64,000 nt of DNA from Canna indica (taxonomy: Eukaryota > Streptophyta > Magnoliopsida > Zingiberales > Cannaceae): the NCBI GenBank assembly GCA_034359265.1, contig CP136898.1, positions 36,293,501 through 36,357,500 of the forward strand, written 5' to 3'. Below, piece by piece: positions 33,401 to 40,869 of this stretch. The position numbers and the translations under genes were made by a program. Below the pieces are notes generated by a model that had not been told where the DNA came from, ran no database searches, and saw only the letters and a list, made by a program, of their open reading frames with translations. Positions within the stretch are counted from its first letter, which is position 1, and each line of letters starts with the position of its first letter.

Positions 33401-35799
33401 TATGTTTTTTTCTTGTTGTCGATGTTATTTTTCGTGTCGGGCCGGGCCAATGATTCTTCGCTCGAATTTTTTTCAAGCCGAGCCGGGCCAGGCACGAATT
33501 TTTATCGAGCCGGCCCGATAACTAAAGCCCGACACGATTTTGCCAAGCCTAGATCATATTATACCCATAGGTATAAGTACGGGTATAAATTTTTACTCAT
33601 TTAATAAACAGGTACATGTACTATACTATCCACACCCATAGATACCCCTACCCACCAATATATATGAAATATTAAATTTATAATTTTATATATTAAGATC
33701 TAATGGAAAGTTTTAAAAAAAAATTAAATCGTCTATTCAATAGATTTCATTTCTCTAAATATAATATATTTTTATATATTATATCAATTCTCAATTTTAG
33801 TTAAAAGTACTTTGGTTTTAAATTTAATGTTGTATAAATGGATATTGCTATTTCTTAAGACAATTTTATGGTTTAGTATTTAATGGATACCCATTGTGGG
33901 TGTGGGTGCGAGTGCGGGAGATGAGTTTAGTAAATGAGTGCGGGTGCGGATGTAGCACTATCCACTTGAACCTGCCCCGTTGACATCCCTAATCTAGTAT
34001 TTCCTCTCACTTAAGCGTCGGAGTGCCTTTGCCGGTCACCACCGGAGCCGTGTTGGACCAAGAAGACGCGGAGGCTTGCAGCACCCCCGACTTCAGGCAA
34101 GAACATAGTACTAACATAGTACTAAGATATCTAAGGAGAATGCTTAATATGTTCTTTGTAAAAAAATGCTTAATACATAATGTAATGTATTCATACATCA
34201 AGTTTGCCTATTACAATGGGCAAGTAATGATGAGAAATTTAAGCAAGAATCGATGAAACCTGAAAAAGCTCCATTGCAGCATCTCTCTTCGGGCTTAGCG
34301 AGATAAGTATATCAAATGTGTGTGTGCAAATGGACGGTCTAAGTATTTTAAAATCTCAATTCAAATAGATTAAGACTGATTCAAGGAAGAGTTTAGCAAG
34401 AAGGAGAACATCAAGGATCCTGTTACTGATTGTCGGTAAAAAATACAAACAGAATATGGAAAATCCCTAAAGTTTATAGTTTCTACTTTATACCATGAAG
34501 ATACGTCTCTTACCTGTTAAAACATATAAATAGAATAAGGAGAACTTATGTTACTTTACATCACAAAGGATTTGTGTGAGGTAAGGATATCAACAGCATC
34601 TTCTACCAAACAACTTAAAATTCAAGGTTTTAGCAAACACGTTGGAGAGTGACCAAAAAACTCACGCTGGTTCCTTAGATAATGTCAACTCTCCAACACT
34701 TCTTAATTGTTTATTGTCTACTTTAGAAGCTACTTTATTGGCAGCATTATCTAACCAAATGACTTAACCTTATTGATTGGGGAACTTATTCTTTATCTCA
34801 GTAGCAAAAGAATTGTCTCCCTACATTTCTTGGAACAAAAGTTGGTAGGTCAGTTGCAGAAAAGGTAAAAAAAATTGAGTTGATTAAAAGCATCAACTAG
34901 ACAAATATATAAATAATGCACCATCATATTATTAGCATTCCCAAGCCTTAGGTTATCATAAGAAACTGCGTAACATTTACTAGGACTAACACAAAATTCA
35001 TTACTAATGTATGACAAACCTGTAGATCATCACGATGCTCTTGAAGGATCTTAGCAGCACCAAGAAGCATGGCAATATGTGCGTCATGGCCACAGGCGTG
35101 CATCTTTCCAGGCGCCTTACTCTTGTGCTCCCATTCCACCTCCTCCTATCCATACAAAGTAGCAACATCAACGAGATCAAAAATACAAACTACCAAAAGG
35201 AAAAGAAAAAAAAGTCTGATAACAGTCAGTGATAATTAATAAACTATGGCAGCAAGGAAATCAAAAAATGTAATTCCTACAATCGAAGCTTTATGCTTTC
35301 CTACACCAATAATTTTCTTATTTATTCTTCTTAAGCGTTTAAAGAACTAAACAGGAGACTACAAAATAAGTCTTTTTTTTCAATCCATTCCATGACCGAT
35401 GCCTATCAAAATTTACATCTTTGAAAAAAAAAAAGAAAAAAAAATTCAAGTCGCTCGAACCTGCATCGCGAGGGCATCCATGTCGGCTCTGAGCGCGACA
35501 AACGGAGGCTTTCCGGTGCCGATGTATCCCACAACCCCCGTGACGGCAACCGGGTGCCGATAAGAGATCTTCAAGGCGTCAAGCTCCTTCCTGATGAGCT
35601 TGCTCGTCTCGTGTTCCTCGTATCCGAGCTCCGGGTTCTCGTGGATCCTCCTCCTCACCCCCACCATCCAATCGAAGAAATCGGGCTCCTTGGCCCTCTG
35701 CAGGAATCCCACCGCATCATCGAACTCCGATCTTGCGACGCGCGCCGAGCTCAGTAAATCCAAAAGCACCACCAACGCGATCAATTTTGACAAACCCAT
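8993..35799 (-). CDS. ILR1-like: IAA-amino acid hydrolase, ILR1-like (M20 amidohydrolase), five exons
   Basis: The enzyme cleaves amide-linked auxin conjugates (IAA-amino acid, and for some members jasmonoyl conjugates) to free hormone, in the ER lumen. Joined exons 35799-35461, 35145-35020, 11170-10856, 9630-9502 and 9400-8993 give 438 codons plus TAA, the normal family length; every intron is GT-AG and phase 0. Residues 1-24 are a hydrophobic signal peptide. The M20 metal-site residues are present: Cys131 and His133 in HACGHDAH, Glu166/167 in FQPAEEG, His191 in FGFHI and His395 in HPPHSPFFR. Motifs GKGGHAAIP and MGSEDF are also there. The C-terminus is RDEL, an ER-retrieval signal. I chose the ATG at 35799; an upstream GTG frame start is not credible. 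The reading frame is intact despite a 23.8-kb second intron. Substrate preference cannot be read from this. Confidence 0.93.
9502..9630 (-). CDS. ILR1-like: ILR1-like exon 4
   Basis: Codes residues 261-303 ([10 protein letters not shown] to KQRIEE), part of the satellite domain with the conserved FNVIPDSV and GGTFRAF. The acceptor is TTTATTGCAG. Confidence 0.92.
9631..10855 (-). other. ILR1-like intron 3
   Basis: A 1225-base GT-AG intron, AT-rich, with no coding or transposon signature that I recognise. Confidence 0.8.
10856..11170 (-). CDS. ILR1-like: ILR1-like exon 3
   Basis: Codes residues 156-260, from [16 protein letters not shown] to READPLDSQ. It carries the catalytic/metal Glu pair, His191 and most of the dimerisation (satellite) domain start. 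The donor is GTAAG, the acceptor TTGCAATAG. Confidence 0.93.
11700..13326. mobile_element. Large terminal-inverted-repeat element (foldback, MITE-like)
   Basis: The ends are inverse copies: GGGAAAATCATACTTTTG at 11700 and its complement ending at 13326. Homology continues inward for roughly 350 bases per arm through repeated GGACTAAAACCAAAATT and ACGTGGA motifs and an AT-rich tract. TAAGTA flanks both sides (11694-11699 and 13327-13332) as a likely target duplication. No coding sequence is seen. The middle contains a second, nested MITE. Confidence 0.75.
12490..12822. mobile_element. Nested MITE with 9-bp target duplication
   Basis: The ends are GGGATAAC and its complement GTTATCCC, with inverted arms carrying GGTCCCTCAAA, GATCCCTCTAAAAC and GACTCGGGCAAAAT. 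The flanks TAAATAGAA and TAAATAAAA match at 8 of 9 bases. A 9-bp duplication points to the Mutator superfamily. Confidence 0.7.
13422..13750 (+). repeat. 5' LTR of the Tat-like gypsy element
   Basis: Its later half matches 33010-33137 and 33992-34105 closely (GGCATATCCCCGCGAGATT, GGAGACATCATC, GCGGAGGCTTGCAGCA). It ends just before the PBS. Confidence 0.75.
13751..13770 (+). other. Primer-binding site
   Basis: TTTGGCGTCCACCGTGGGAC directly follows the 5' LTR, a common form in plant Tat-like gypsy elements. Confidence 0.65.
14193..15240 (+). pseudogene. Gypsy gag polyprotein, degraded
   Basis: 14193-14609 reads as a Retrotrans_gag domain ([18 protein letters not shown], then [16 protein letters not shown]). 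A TAA at about 14608 interrupts it and the frame continues with [17 protein letters not shown]. The zinc-binding-like part near 14960-15050 reads [20 protein letters not shown], typical of Tat-group gag. Several stops and a frame change make it non-functional. Confidence 0.7.
15420..15710 (+). pseudogene. Gypsy aspartic protease remnant
   Basis: The frame reads [20 protein letters not shown], then [15 protein letters not shown] and [19 protein letters not shown]. The normal D-S/Q-G-S-S active-site stretch is altered (DQRRSAD), and no Met or intact frame bounds it. Confidence 0.6.
15940..16690 (+). pseudogene. Gypsy reverse transcriptase, N-terminal half with tandem duplication
   Basis: It reads [14 protein letters not shown] and [19 protein letters not shown], then [20 protein letters not shown] and [14 protein letters not shown], ending near [14 protein letters not shown]. 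About 170 bases around VVMVKK and DLNKA are duplicated in tandem (16200-16350 and 16370-16520). The YxDD catalytic motif and everything beyond it is absent. Confidence 0.7.
16740..17700 (+). repeat. GC-rich degenerate tandem array
   Basis: Irregular units built on GACCCCAAGCGCGGTCCT, TTACGCTCCCCGCGAGCTCGG and CTTCTGACCTCAGCGCC repeat many times. One 17340-17470 segment is a near-exact double. A similar but distinct array lies in the other Tat-like element at 56540-57310, so this is 3' non-coding DNA of the retrotransposon. Open frames here are artefacts of the repeat. Confidence 0.7.
18015..18125 (+). repeat. Short tandem repeat, about 4 units of roughly 30 bases
   Basis: Units follow the pattern ATACATTCACAAGCCCG plus a GGGGTA tail. 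It lies in gypsy 3' non-coding sequence; 17730-18010 before it holds nothing I recognise. Confidence 0.7.
18175..18665 (+). repeat. Tandem duplication, unit about 300 bases
   Basis: A block including GGGAGGATCAAATTGCTGAG and GGGCAGGCCCCAAAGTTC occurs at about 18190-18365 and again at about 18480-18655. The antisense frames in it are mirror copies and not a gene. 18670-19113 is further non-coding gypsy sequence. Confidence 0.75.
19114..19623 (-). repeat. 3' LTR of the chromovirus
   Basis: Begins TGTCACGG and ends CCCTAACA. It matches 31593-32130. Confidence 0.75.
19624..19638 (-). other. Polypurine tract
   Basis: On the minus strand AAGTGGGGGAGAA directly precedes the 3' LTR. Confidence 0.65.
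19735..19830 (-). pseudogene. Integrase C-terminal chromodomain fragment
   Basis: Minus-strand translation gives [20 protein letters not shown], the core of a plant chromovirus chromodomain (YLVKWKG...ATWE). Such domains bind chromatin marks and can steer integration. It sits between the integrase remnants and the 3' LTR, as expected. Confidence 0.7.
20480..20730 (-). pseudogene. Chromovirus integrase fragment
   Basis: It reads [15 protein letters not shown], then [11 protein letters not shown] and [13 protein letters not shown] followed by [10 protein letters not shown]: the zinc finger's second half and the start of the integrase core with the first catalytic Asp. The frame breaks on both sides. 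Confidence 0.7.
21029..21277 (-). pseudogene. RT-RNase H fusion remnant
   Basis: The frame starts [17 protein letters not shown], reaches VVYLDDI (the catalytic YxDD) and then jumps directly to [19 protein letters not shown] and VVADALSRK, the end of RNase H. The stretch between is deleted in frame. Confidence 0.75.
21380..22260 (-). repeat. Repeated RT-derived segments
   Basis: Two diverged copies of the same RT coding block lie at about 21390-21690 and 21840-22230. Two more lie at 30640-30780 and 30790-31040. They are recognised by CAAAGGCGAAGACTCCCGT and ACCGGGG/CACCGGGTCTCC. They indicate local duplication inside the element. Confidence 0.6.
22362..22567 (-). pseudogene. Chromovirus protease C-terminal fragment
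   Basis: It reads [20 protein letters not shown], then [12 protein letters not shown]. The same block recurs at 31200-31420. It ends abruptly where the hAT sequence begins. Confidence 0.6.
22567..25213 (+). pseudogene. hAT transposase (DUF659 plus hAT dimerisation), degraded
   Basis: 22567-23076 carries the DUF659 region: [48 protein letters not shown] and [12 protein letters not shown]. Later exons read [26 protein letters not shown] and [13 protein letters not shown]. The C-terminal dimerisation domain is at 24115-24320 ([30 protein letters not shown]). A long acidic, low-complexity tail follows to 25213. The N-terminal BED zinc finger is missing; a TGA interrupts the exon at about 23268, and frame changes occur near 23395 and 24300. 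A 166-base exon-intron unit is duplicated in tandem. Confidence 0.75.
23780..24111 (+). repeat. Tandem duplication of an exon-intron unit in the hAT gene
   Basis: Two copies of about 166 bases, from AAATATTTCCGAGATTCAAG through GATCCAGGTAGATATAA to TAAATCTATTGC. Each includes the same splice donor and acceptor. Confidence 0.85.
25320..25433. repeat. GGTAC-rich short repeat (possible MITE end)
   Basis: Dense GGTAC/GTACCG repeats (GATACGGTACGGTACAGTACC) lie between the hAT pseudogene and the gypsy integrase. Such composition is seen in hAT-type MITEs, but no clear ends were found. Confidence 0.35.
25434..25869 (+). pseudogene. Inverted chromovirus integrase fragment
   Basis: On the plus strand, opposite to the rest of the element, it reads [16 protein letters not shown], then [16 protein letters not shown], and near the end [20 protein letters not shown] in another frame. 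This is the same integrase as at 20480-20730, so a rearrangement turned this piece around. Confidence 0.65.
26088..26663 (-). mobile_element. TRIM-like element with short direct terminal repeats
   Basis: Terminal repeats at 26088-26169 and 26558-26663 both begin TGTTAGAAAATCA and end CCAATGTGGGACTTTAACACA (read in two parts). Beside the right repeat the minus strand reads TTGTATCAGATC, close to the tRNA-Met primer site TGGTATCAGAGC. Beside the left repeat is a purine tract. The interior (about 390 bases) has no coding sequence. The matching site in the right arm of the inverted duplication lacks it. Confidence 0.7.
26740..28511 (-). pseudogene. hAT transposase, left arm copy
   Basis: Minus-strand pieces read [33 protein letters not shown], then [20 protein letters not shown] and [20 protein letters not shown], and later [20 protein letters not shown]. 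This is the DUF659/hAT core. Frame changes and stops are present, and the C-terminal part is only recognisable by homology to the other arm. Confidence 0.75.
28445..29967 (+). pseudogene. hAT transposase, right arm copy
   Basis: 28491-29129 is open for 212 codons: [40 protein letters not shown], then [16 protein letters not shown]. 29370-29440 resembles the dimerisation domain start ([17 protein letters not shown]). 29554-29967 encodes the C-terminal part, ending in an acidic stretch ([18 protein letters not shown]). The N-terminus is replaced by the loop of the inverted duplication, and the dimerisation region is frame-shifted. Confidence 0.75.
30304..30660 (-). pseudogene. Chromovirus reverse transcriptase fragment
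   Basis: It reads [20 protein letters not shown], then [18 protein letters not shown] and [14 protein letters not shown]. The catalytic motif is YPDD in place of YLDD, and the frame is broken upstream. Confidence 0.75.
31200..31560 (-). pseudogene. Chromovirus protease remnant
   Basis: Minus-strand reading gives [20 protein letters not shown], the retropepsin active site D-S-G, followed by [10 protein letters not shown] and [10 protein letters not shown] with a stop between. Between this and the LTR at 31593 there is no room for gag, so gag has been lost. Confidence 0.7.
31593..32130 (-). repeat. 5' LTR of the chromovirus
   Basis: Pairs with 19114-19623. Differences are scattered substitutions and an extra stretch near 31605-31650. 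A convincing PBS next to it was not found. Confidence 0.7.
32131..32505 (+). other. 3' end of the Tat-like internal region
   Basis: Non-coding. It ends with a purine-rich AAGCTCGGGGAC beside the 3' LTR, the likely polypurine tract. Confidence 0.5.
32614..33009 (+). mobile_element. Unknown 0.4-kb insertion in the LTR
   Basis: It is flanked by GCCAAAC (32607) and GCCAAC (33004), a possible target duplication. It contains a (TA)n run at about 32716-32736, a double TTTGATGAATGAATAGAAA, and then GC-rich sequence with an ATG at 32842 opening [16 protein letters not shown]. The second half looks like a 5' UTR and first coding exon of a gene or of a LINE. I cannot name the source. Confidence 0.5.
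33138..33991. mobile_element. hAT-type MITE split by a second MITE
   Basis: The ends are TAGGGAAGGCAA and the complement of TAGGGATGTCAACGGGGCAG. The interior carries GGGTGTGGGTGCGAGTGCGGG-type runs like the MITEs at 40004 and 63404. Target duplication is poor, probably through age. Confidence 0.55.
33205..33551. mobile_element. hAT-type MITE with perfect 8-bp target duplication
   Basis: The ends are TAAGGGTGGCA and the complement TAGGCTTGGCA, flanked by GATCATAT on both sides (33197-33204, 33552-33559). Its interior repeats GGGCCGG and CCCGACAC. Confidence 0.8.
34111..35019 (-). other. Remaining intron 2 sequence next to exon 2
   Basis: AT-rich, with no coding or repeat structure recognised. 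Confidence 0.6.
35020..35145 (-). CDS. ILR1-like: ILR1-like exon 2
   Basis: Codes residues 114-155, from [10 protein letters not shown] through the metal-binding HACGHDAH to HRDDLQ. The acceptor is TATGGATAG and the donor is CAG followed by GTTTGT. Confidence 0.92.
35146..35460 (-). other. ILR1-like intron 1
   Basis: A 315-base GT-AG intron of ordinary composition with a T-rich stretch on the gene's strand (poly-A on plus near 35426-35443). Confidence 0.85.
35461..35799 (-). CDS. ILR1-like: ILR1-like exon 1
   Basis: Codes residues 1-113: signal peptide, then the start of the catalytic domain with [14 protein letters not shown] and [11 protein letters not shown]. It ends CAG at 35461, followed by GT. 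Confidence 0.92.
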
Positions 35800-36849
35800 C
35801 GCGAATCTCTCCCTCAGTTTCTCCGCTCTCTTCCTCACCACTTACTTCCAAGGTCGTTCCTTTCTAGTTCTTCCCTTAATTGAAGGGGATGAGTCGGAGA
35901 CGCTTTTTTTTGGGGACCTTTGTGGGTGTGTTTACGGAGGCTTGGCGAGAGGAGTTTTTATTTGCTGTTTATATTGGAACACAGCAATCTACCCGTATGT
36001 TAATTGGTTTGTAGTTTCCAGTACCAATTACAAGTCGGGTATACATTAGAGACCAGGATATTGAAGCTGACTAGCTGGAGTTTGGATACCAAAGCACGTG
36101 ATCAATTTCTTAGATGGAAAAGAAAACCTGTAACGGTAACATGCATGCATACATGATCTAATTTCTAATTATTATTAAGTATGGTAAATTAATATTTTAT
36201 TACATTTTGAATAATTTTTTAAATCCATAATATTATTAATTTCTTGGATGGAAAAGAAAAGGCTGCAACAGTGCAACGGTAACATCCATGCATACAAAAA
36301 TGACTTTAAAATTATTTTTTTATATTTTCAAATATGTTTCTCTTCATTTTAAAAGACTTTTTATTAAAAAAATTAAAAAAAAATAATTTTAGTCATTAAA
36401 AATATTATAGTGATACTTGAAAACAAGTTCACGGTATACTTTAAAAATTAAGAAAATATATATTTAGCCACTAAATTATTATTTTGCTAAAAAATATTGT
36501 AGGAATTATCAAAAAAAATAAATTCATATTATACCTATAAAAAACTTAACATAATTTAGAAAAAGTCTTTAAGTTACTAAAAAATAAAAAGTAATAGTAA
36601 TTAGCTATAATAGAATGTTTAGCCATAAAAAGGTATACATAATAAAATTGCCAAAAAAAATAATTCAGGTTGAACGTAAATAAAAAATACACAATTTAAG
36701 CACTTAAAGAATGCATTTAGTACACGTAATCAATTGGATTAAACAAGTTAGTGCAAGCTAACACAACATAATAAGTTGTATTTTTTATTTCTCACAATAC
36801 TAGACATAAAAGTTATTATTGTTCTATGTTTATTTCTTATTATTATAAT
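35800..36849. other. Upstream region of the ILR1-like gene
   Basis: 5' UTR and promoter zone on the minus strand. A direct repeat of about 60 bases (TGGAAAAGAAAA followed by GTAACATGCATGCATAC) lies at about 36110 and 36245. The rest is AT-rich without genes. Confidence 0.45.
35968..35973 (-). promoter_or_regulatory. Candidate TATA box of the ILR1-like gene
   Basis: On the minus strand CCAATATAAACA lies about 170 bases before the start codon. A transcription start near 35940 would give a 5' UTR of about 140 bases. This rests on motif and spacing only. Confidence 0.35.
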
Positions 36850-37367
36850 TAGGGGTGGCAATTTTATCCGCATCCGCCAACTAAAAACCGCATCTGCACC
36901 GTATCTGATCCATATCCGCAAGTAAAAATGGATATGGATACGGATATGAATTTAGAAAACTTATATCCGCGCGGATATGGTGCGGATACGGATATGACTG
37001 TGGATTCGCACCGTATCCGCACCGCCTATCCGCATCTCTGAATTACTATTTTGCTCATATAAGTTATTAATATATATAAGAGCTCTATGGTAATTTCATG
37101 TCAAGATGAATTTTGAAGTATATTATATATTTATTTTGGATCAATGAATTGGTAATTTATTGATTTTTTTAATTAAATATAAAATTTTAATATTTTTTTA
37201 TTAAATACGGTGCGGATACGGATGCGGTGCGGATATCCGTATTTGAAGCGGTGCGGATATGGATATCCATATTCACATCCGTGGCGGATACGGTACGGAT
37301 ACGGATGGGCGGATATGGAGTGCGGTGCGGATACGGATAATCCGTATCCGCTCCATTGTCCGCCCTA
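36850..37367. mobile_element. hAT-type MITE
   Basis: The ends are TAGGGGTGGCAATTTTATCC and the complement TAGGGCGGACAATGG. Flanks ATTATAAT / ATTATAGT match at 7 of 8. Both halves are filled with GCGGATACGGAT-type repeats. Confidence 0.75.
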
Positions 37368-38060
37368 ATTATAGTATTGGATAAATACATATTGGGTTTA
37401 TTTCATAATTTAGCGGGGTGCTGGATTGGACATCAGACTTTGTGGCTCGTTTATTTTGCAACATGTACTTTAGTACATGACTCCATGAGTACCCATCACT
37501 GAACTAGATAGGAATATAGGATTGAAGTACCTTTGTCAAAATAAAATATTATATCATAAAAAATAAATTAAAAAAATAATGCAAGTAATGTTATCCTAGG
37601 ATTTTATTCCAATGAAAAATAGATAATTTTACCTGCTTGTCATAGTATATATTATATATCTAAAAAATTTAGAATCCTCGTCATGAATCCGGCAATTTCA
37701 CCTATTCGTATTATAAATTTGAGAATTTGCTCTTAATTTTTATTTTTATTTTTGAATTTGCTCTTAATTTTTTTATTTCTTTTTTTGAAATTTGATGTGC
37801 CATGTTATTTAATTTTCTCCCGACCGTTTGGTCAACTTTATCATTGATATTTTCTATTTTTATTTTAAAACGTGCCATTGAGGTTATTTTGTTCGGAGTC
37901 TGCACTAATATATTTTCCATTGGTTATTAACGTAAATATGTTTGATATAAATGTGATAGTTTCTATTTAATCATTGATTATTGATATAAATAAGGGTATT
38001 TAGAATTTTTAGTATATTTTTAAATAGGCATACATAGACGAAATTCACTTCAGTTTATAA
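37368..38060. other. Intergenic AT-rich DNA
   Basis: No gene or element recognised. Confidence 0.5.
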
Positions 38061-38699
38061 TAGGGGTAGCAGGATTCCTCGATTCACCGAAATCGAATCG
38101 ATACCGACCGAATCGAAACCGATTAACTGAATCGAATTTATCGAATTAATTTCATTTGATTTTCAGTTAAAAAAAATTAGGATTTCAATTTTCGATTCAA
38201 TTCAGTAAATTAACCGACGATTCAATTAATTAACCGACAATTCGATAAATTTATCGAATTAACCGAATATATATATATATATAAGGTATATAAAATAAAA
38301 GTTTACAACATATATCATTGTTTGTCTCTTTGATTACAAGAACATTTTATCCTCTCAATCGCTCAGGTTTATTATTGTTATTTTATCTTACATCTATTAT
38401 ATAATTAATGTTAGTTAGAAATAATCAAGTATCATGGATTGCTAAGTTGGTTAGAGTGATGCCTAAATGTATTAAATAGTATGGGTTCAAATCTTTGCAA
38501 TGGAAAGATTATATAATTTTTATATAAAAAAATCAGTGAATTCGATAAATTAACTGAACCGAATCAAAAAATTTGGTTAACTGAATCGAATTAAACAAAA
38601 TTTTTCGATTCGGTAAACAGTTTATGAAAAAAAAAAATGATTTGATTAATCGATGGTTCGATTCGATTATTAACCGAATCGAATTGTTGCTCACCCCTA
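38061..38699. mobile_element. hAT-type MITE
   Basis: The ends are TAGGGGTAGCA and the complement TAGGGGTGAGCAACAATTC. Flanks GTTTATAA / GTTTATAT match at 7 of 8. The subterminal parts repeat CGAATCGA and TTAACCGA. Confidence 0.75.
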
Positions 38700-38815
38700 G
38701 TTTATATAATGAAATAGTTTCACCAATAACACATGTTAGCTGACCATTTTTATTTATGTACTAGTCCTTAAAATATATATTAAGTACGGGAATTAATTTC
38801 TTTAAACCTGAATAT

Positions 38816-39306
38816 TAGGGCGAGCTTATTTGGGCATCATGTATTTTTCATGATACCCAGACTCTATCTTATATATGACCAATTCTTAGGTTTTGAACCC
38901 AGACCCTATCTTATTGTGACATGGAACCAGACTCTACTCGAAACTTGTGGTGCAATATAGGTTTTGGGTACTCTGCTGGAACATATAAATGACATACTCT
39001 AAGGTACAAATTCTGGGTATCCTGTTGGAAAATATTTATTTACAGGTTTCAAGGTACATGTTCCACCATGGTACCCTGAATTTGTACCCTGGAACCTGTA
39101 AATGAACAAGTTCCAAGATACAACCTGGGTATCGATTCTAGTTCAGGTTCTGGGTACCTGGTGTGTTGGACCGAGAACCAAAATCTGTTTTAATCGATTC
39201 CTAAGTTTTGTCTTGGACATTGCTCGAATTTAATTCGGGTCAACTTGGGTAAATCGGGTATATTCCAATTAATTTCGGGTCTACCTGGCACTCATGCACA
39301 CCCCTA
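38816..39306. mobile_element. hAT-type MITE
   Basis: The ends are TAGGGCGAGC and the complement TAGGGGTGTGC. Flanks CTGAATAT / CTAAATAT match at 7 of 8. The interior repeats GGTACCCTG and TGTACCTTGG-like motifs. Confidence 0.65.
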
Positions 39307-39314
39307 CTAAATAT

Positions 39315-39995
39315 GAATTCTCAAAAATCTTCAAAATCGAATATAATCTTCGAAAATTCCAAAACAAGAACCGAATTTAAAAAATCCCCAATTACACTTT
39401 CATTGAAATTCTTGAAATTTTTCAAGAGTTTTAGTAGTGGTTACTTGGCCATGAAAATACATCCTAAAATTAGTAAATGAAATGAGATTTATAACTTGAA
39501 TAATGAAATCGAGTGTGTCATCAAAATTCTTGAAAATTTTCAAGAGTTTCAATCAAAATTATCGATTATTTAACCATGAAAATACATATTAAAATCATAA
39601 AAAAAATTAAACCTGAATGTACACACTCAATGTACCATATCTCTAAACCTGATTGGGATGAAATGATGTTCACAATTTGAATTAATCGAATTGAACGTGT
39701 ACAAGAGTTTTACCAAATTTTTTTAAAAAAATTAAGAGTTTAAATGAAAATATATATTAGAAATTTTTGAATTCGATTTTGGTTTTGGAAATTTCGAAGA
39801 TCATATTTAATTTTGGGGGATTTCGAGGTTCTTATTCGGGTTTATAAAAGTTCATGTATTAAGAATCAAATATCTCTCTCTTAATTTAGAAGGAAAAAAA
39901 ATAATAGCAGCAAATTTGGACTTTTTTTAAGAGTTTCTAATCATTAGTTCAATGCCAAAAATTTCTTTTTCTTGTACAGGTTTTGCTCTTCAACA
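39315..39995. other. Intergenic AT-rich DNA
   Basis: Repeated AAAATTCTTGAAAATTTTCAAGAGTTT motifs in parts (at about 39410 and 39525), otherwise nothing recognisable. Confidence 0.45.
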
Positions 39996-40003
39996 ATTAA
40001 GCA

Positions 40004-40676
40004 TAGGGATGTCAACGGGGCGGGTTCGGGGCGGATAGTGCCACATCCGCACCCGCACTCGTTTACTAAACCTGTCTCCCGTACCCGCACCCGCACCCAC
40101 GATGGATATCCATCACCCGCACCCTCGCGGGTAATTGATACCCGCGGATATCTGCGGATACCCATTTAATATATGACAAGAATTTTTATTTTATTATAAT
40201 AGTATACCACCAATGATTCTCATTTCATCACTATTAATAACTTGGTTGAGAAATATTAATCCATAAAATAAACTACGTAACAATTAAATTCTAAATCATA
40301 AAATTATCTTAAGAAATATCAATAATTATTTACGCAACATTATATTTAAAACCAAAATTAAATTTAAAATCAAGGTACTTTCAATTAAAATTGGAAATTG
40401 ATATCCCTAAAAATATATTATATTTAGATTTATTCTTCAATTTTCCATTAAATATTAATATATAAAATTTTAAATTTAATTTTTCATATATATTGGCGGG
40501 TAGCGGGTATCCCGTGGGTGTGGATAGTATAGTATCCATACCCGTACCCGTTTATTAAATGGGTAAAAATTTATACCCGTACCCGTACCCGTGGGTATAA
40601 TATGTTTACCATACCCGACCCGTGTCGGGTAAATATCCGCGGGTATCCACGGGTACGGATAATATTGTCATCCCTA
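40004..40676. mobile_element. hAT-type MITE with perfect 8-bp target duplication
   Basis: The ends are TAGGGATGTCAACGGGGCGG and the complement TAGGGATGACAATATT, flanked by ATTAAGCA at 39996-40003 and 40677-40684. Both ends are rich in CCCGCACCCG and ACCCGTACCCG repeats. Confidence 0.85.
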
Positions 40677-40869
40677 ATTAAGCACGTGGGAGAAGAATGA
40701 GAAGGAAGAGACAGTGACGTCTTTTCTTACGACAATGACATTTCACTACCATGTATTAAATAATAAATACCATAAAATAAAATAACAATTTATCAAATTT
40801 AAATCTTGAAAATATTTTTTTTTTCAAATTCTAATTTAAAGTTCCAAAATTTCTTAAACCGAAATGAGT

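Larger units (their letters stand above)
13422..34105 (+). mobile_element. Tat-like Ty3/gypsy retrotransposon, heavily nested
   Basis: The two LTRs are in direct orientation: 13422-13750 and 32506-34105, the latter expanded by insertions. Both start TGGAC and end AAGAACA/TGTGAACA. The flanks GAGTA (13417) and TAGTA (34106) match at 4 of 5 bases. A PBS follows the 5' LTR. The interior has degraded gag, protease and the N-terminal half of reverse transcriptase in plus orientation. RNase H and integrase of this element are not seen. It is inserted in the ILR1-like intron in opposite orientation to the gene. Confidence 0.75.
32506..34105 (+). repeat. 3' LTR of the Tat-like gypsy element, with insertions
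   Basis: LTR pieces are 32506-32613, 33010-33137 and 33992-34105, together matching the 5' LTR. They are separated by an unknown insertion (32614-33009) and a hAT-type MITE (33138-33991). Confidence 0.7.
11171..35019 (-). other. ILR1-like giant intron 2 (about 23.8 kb)
   Basis: The donor is at 35019 and the acceptor at 11171-11172. About 0.5 kb next to exon 3 (11173-11693) and 0.9 kb next to exon 2 (34111-35019) look like original intron. The rest is nested transposons: a foldback element at 11700-13326 and a gypsy element at 13422-34105 with further insertions. Confidence 0.88.

Noticed and set aside
35800..35841. 14-residue N-terminal extension of the hydrolase
   Set aside because: It begins at GTG and precedes a normal signal peptide starting at the ATG at 35799.
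35594..36049. Plus-strand open frame of 151 codons
   Set aside because: It is antisense to exon 1 and the upstream region, with no recognisable domain.
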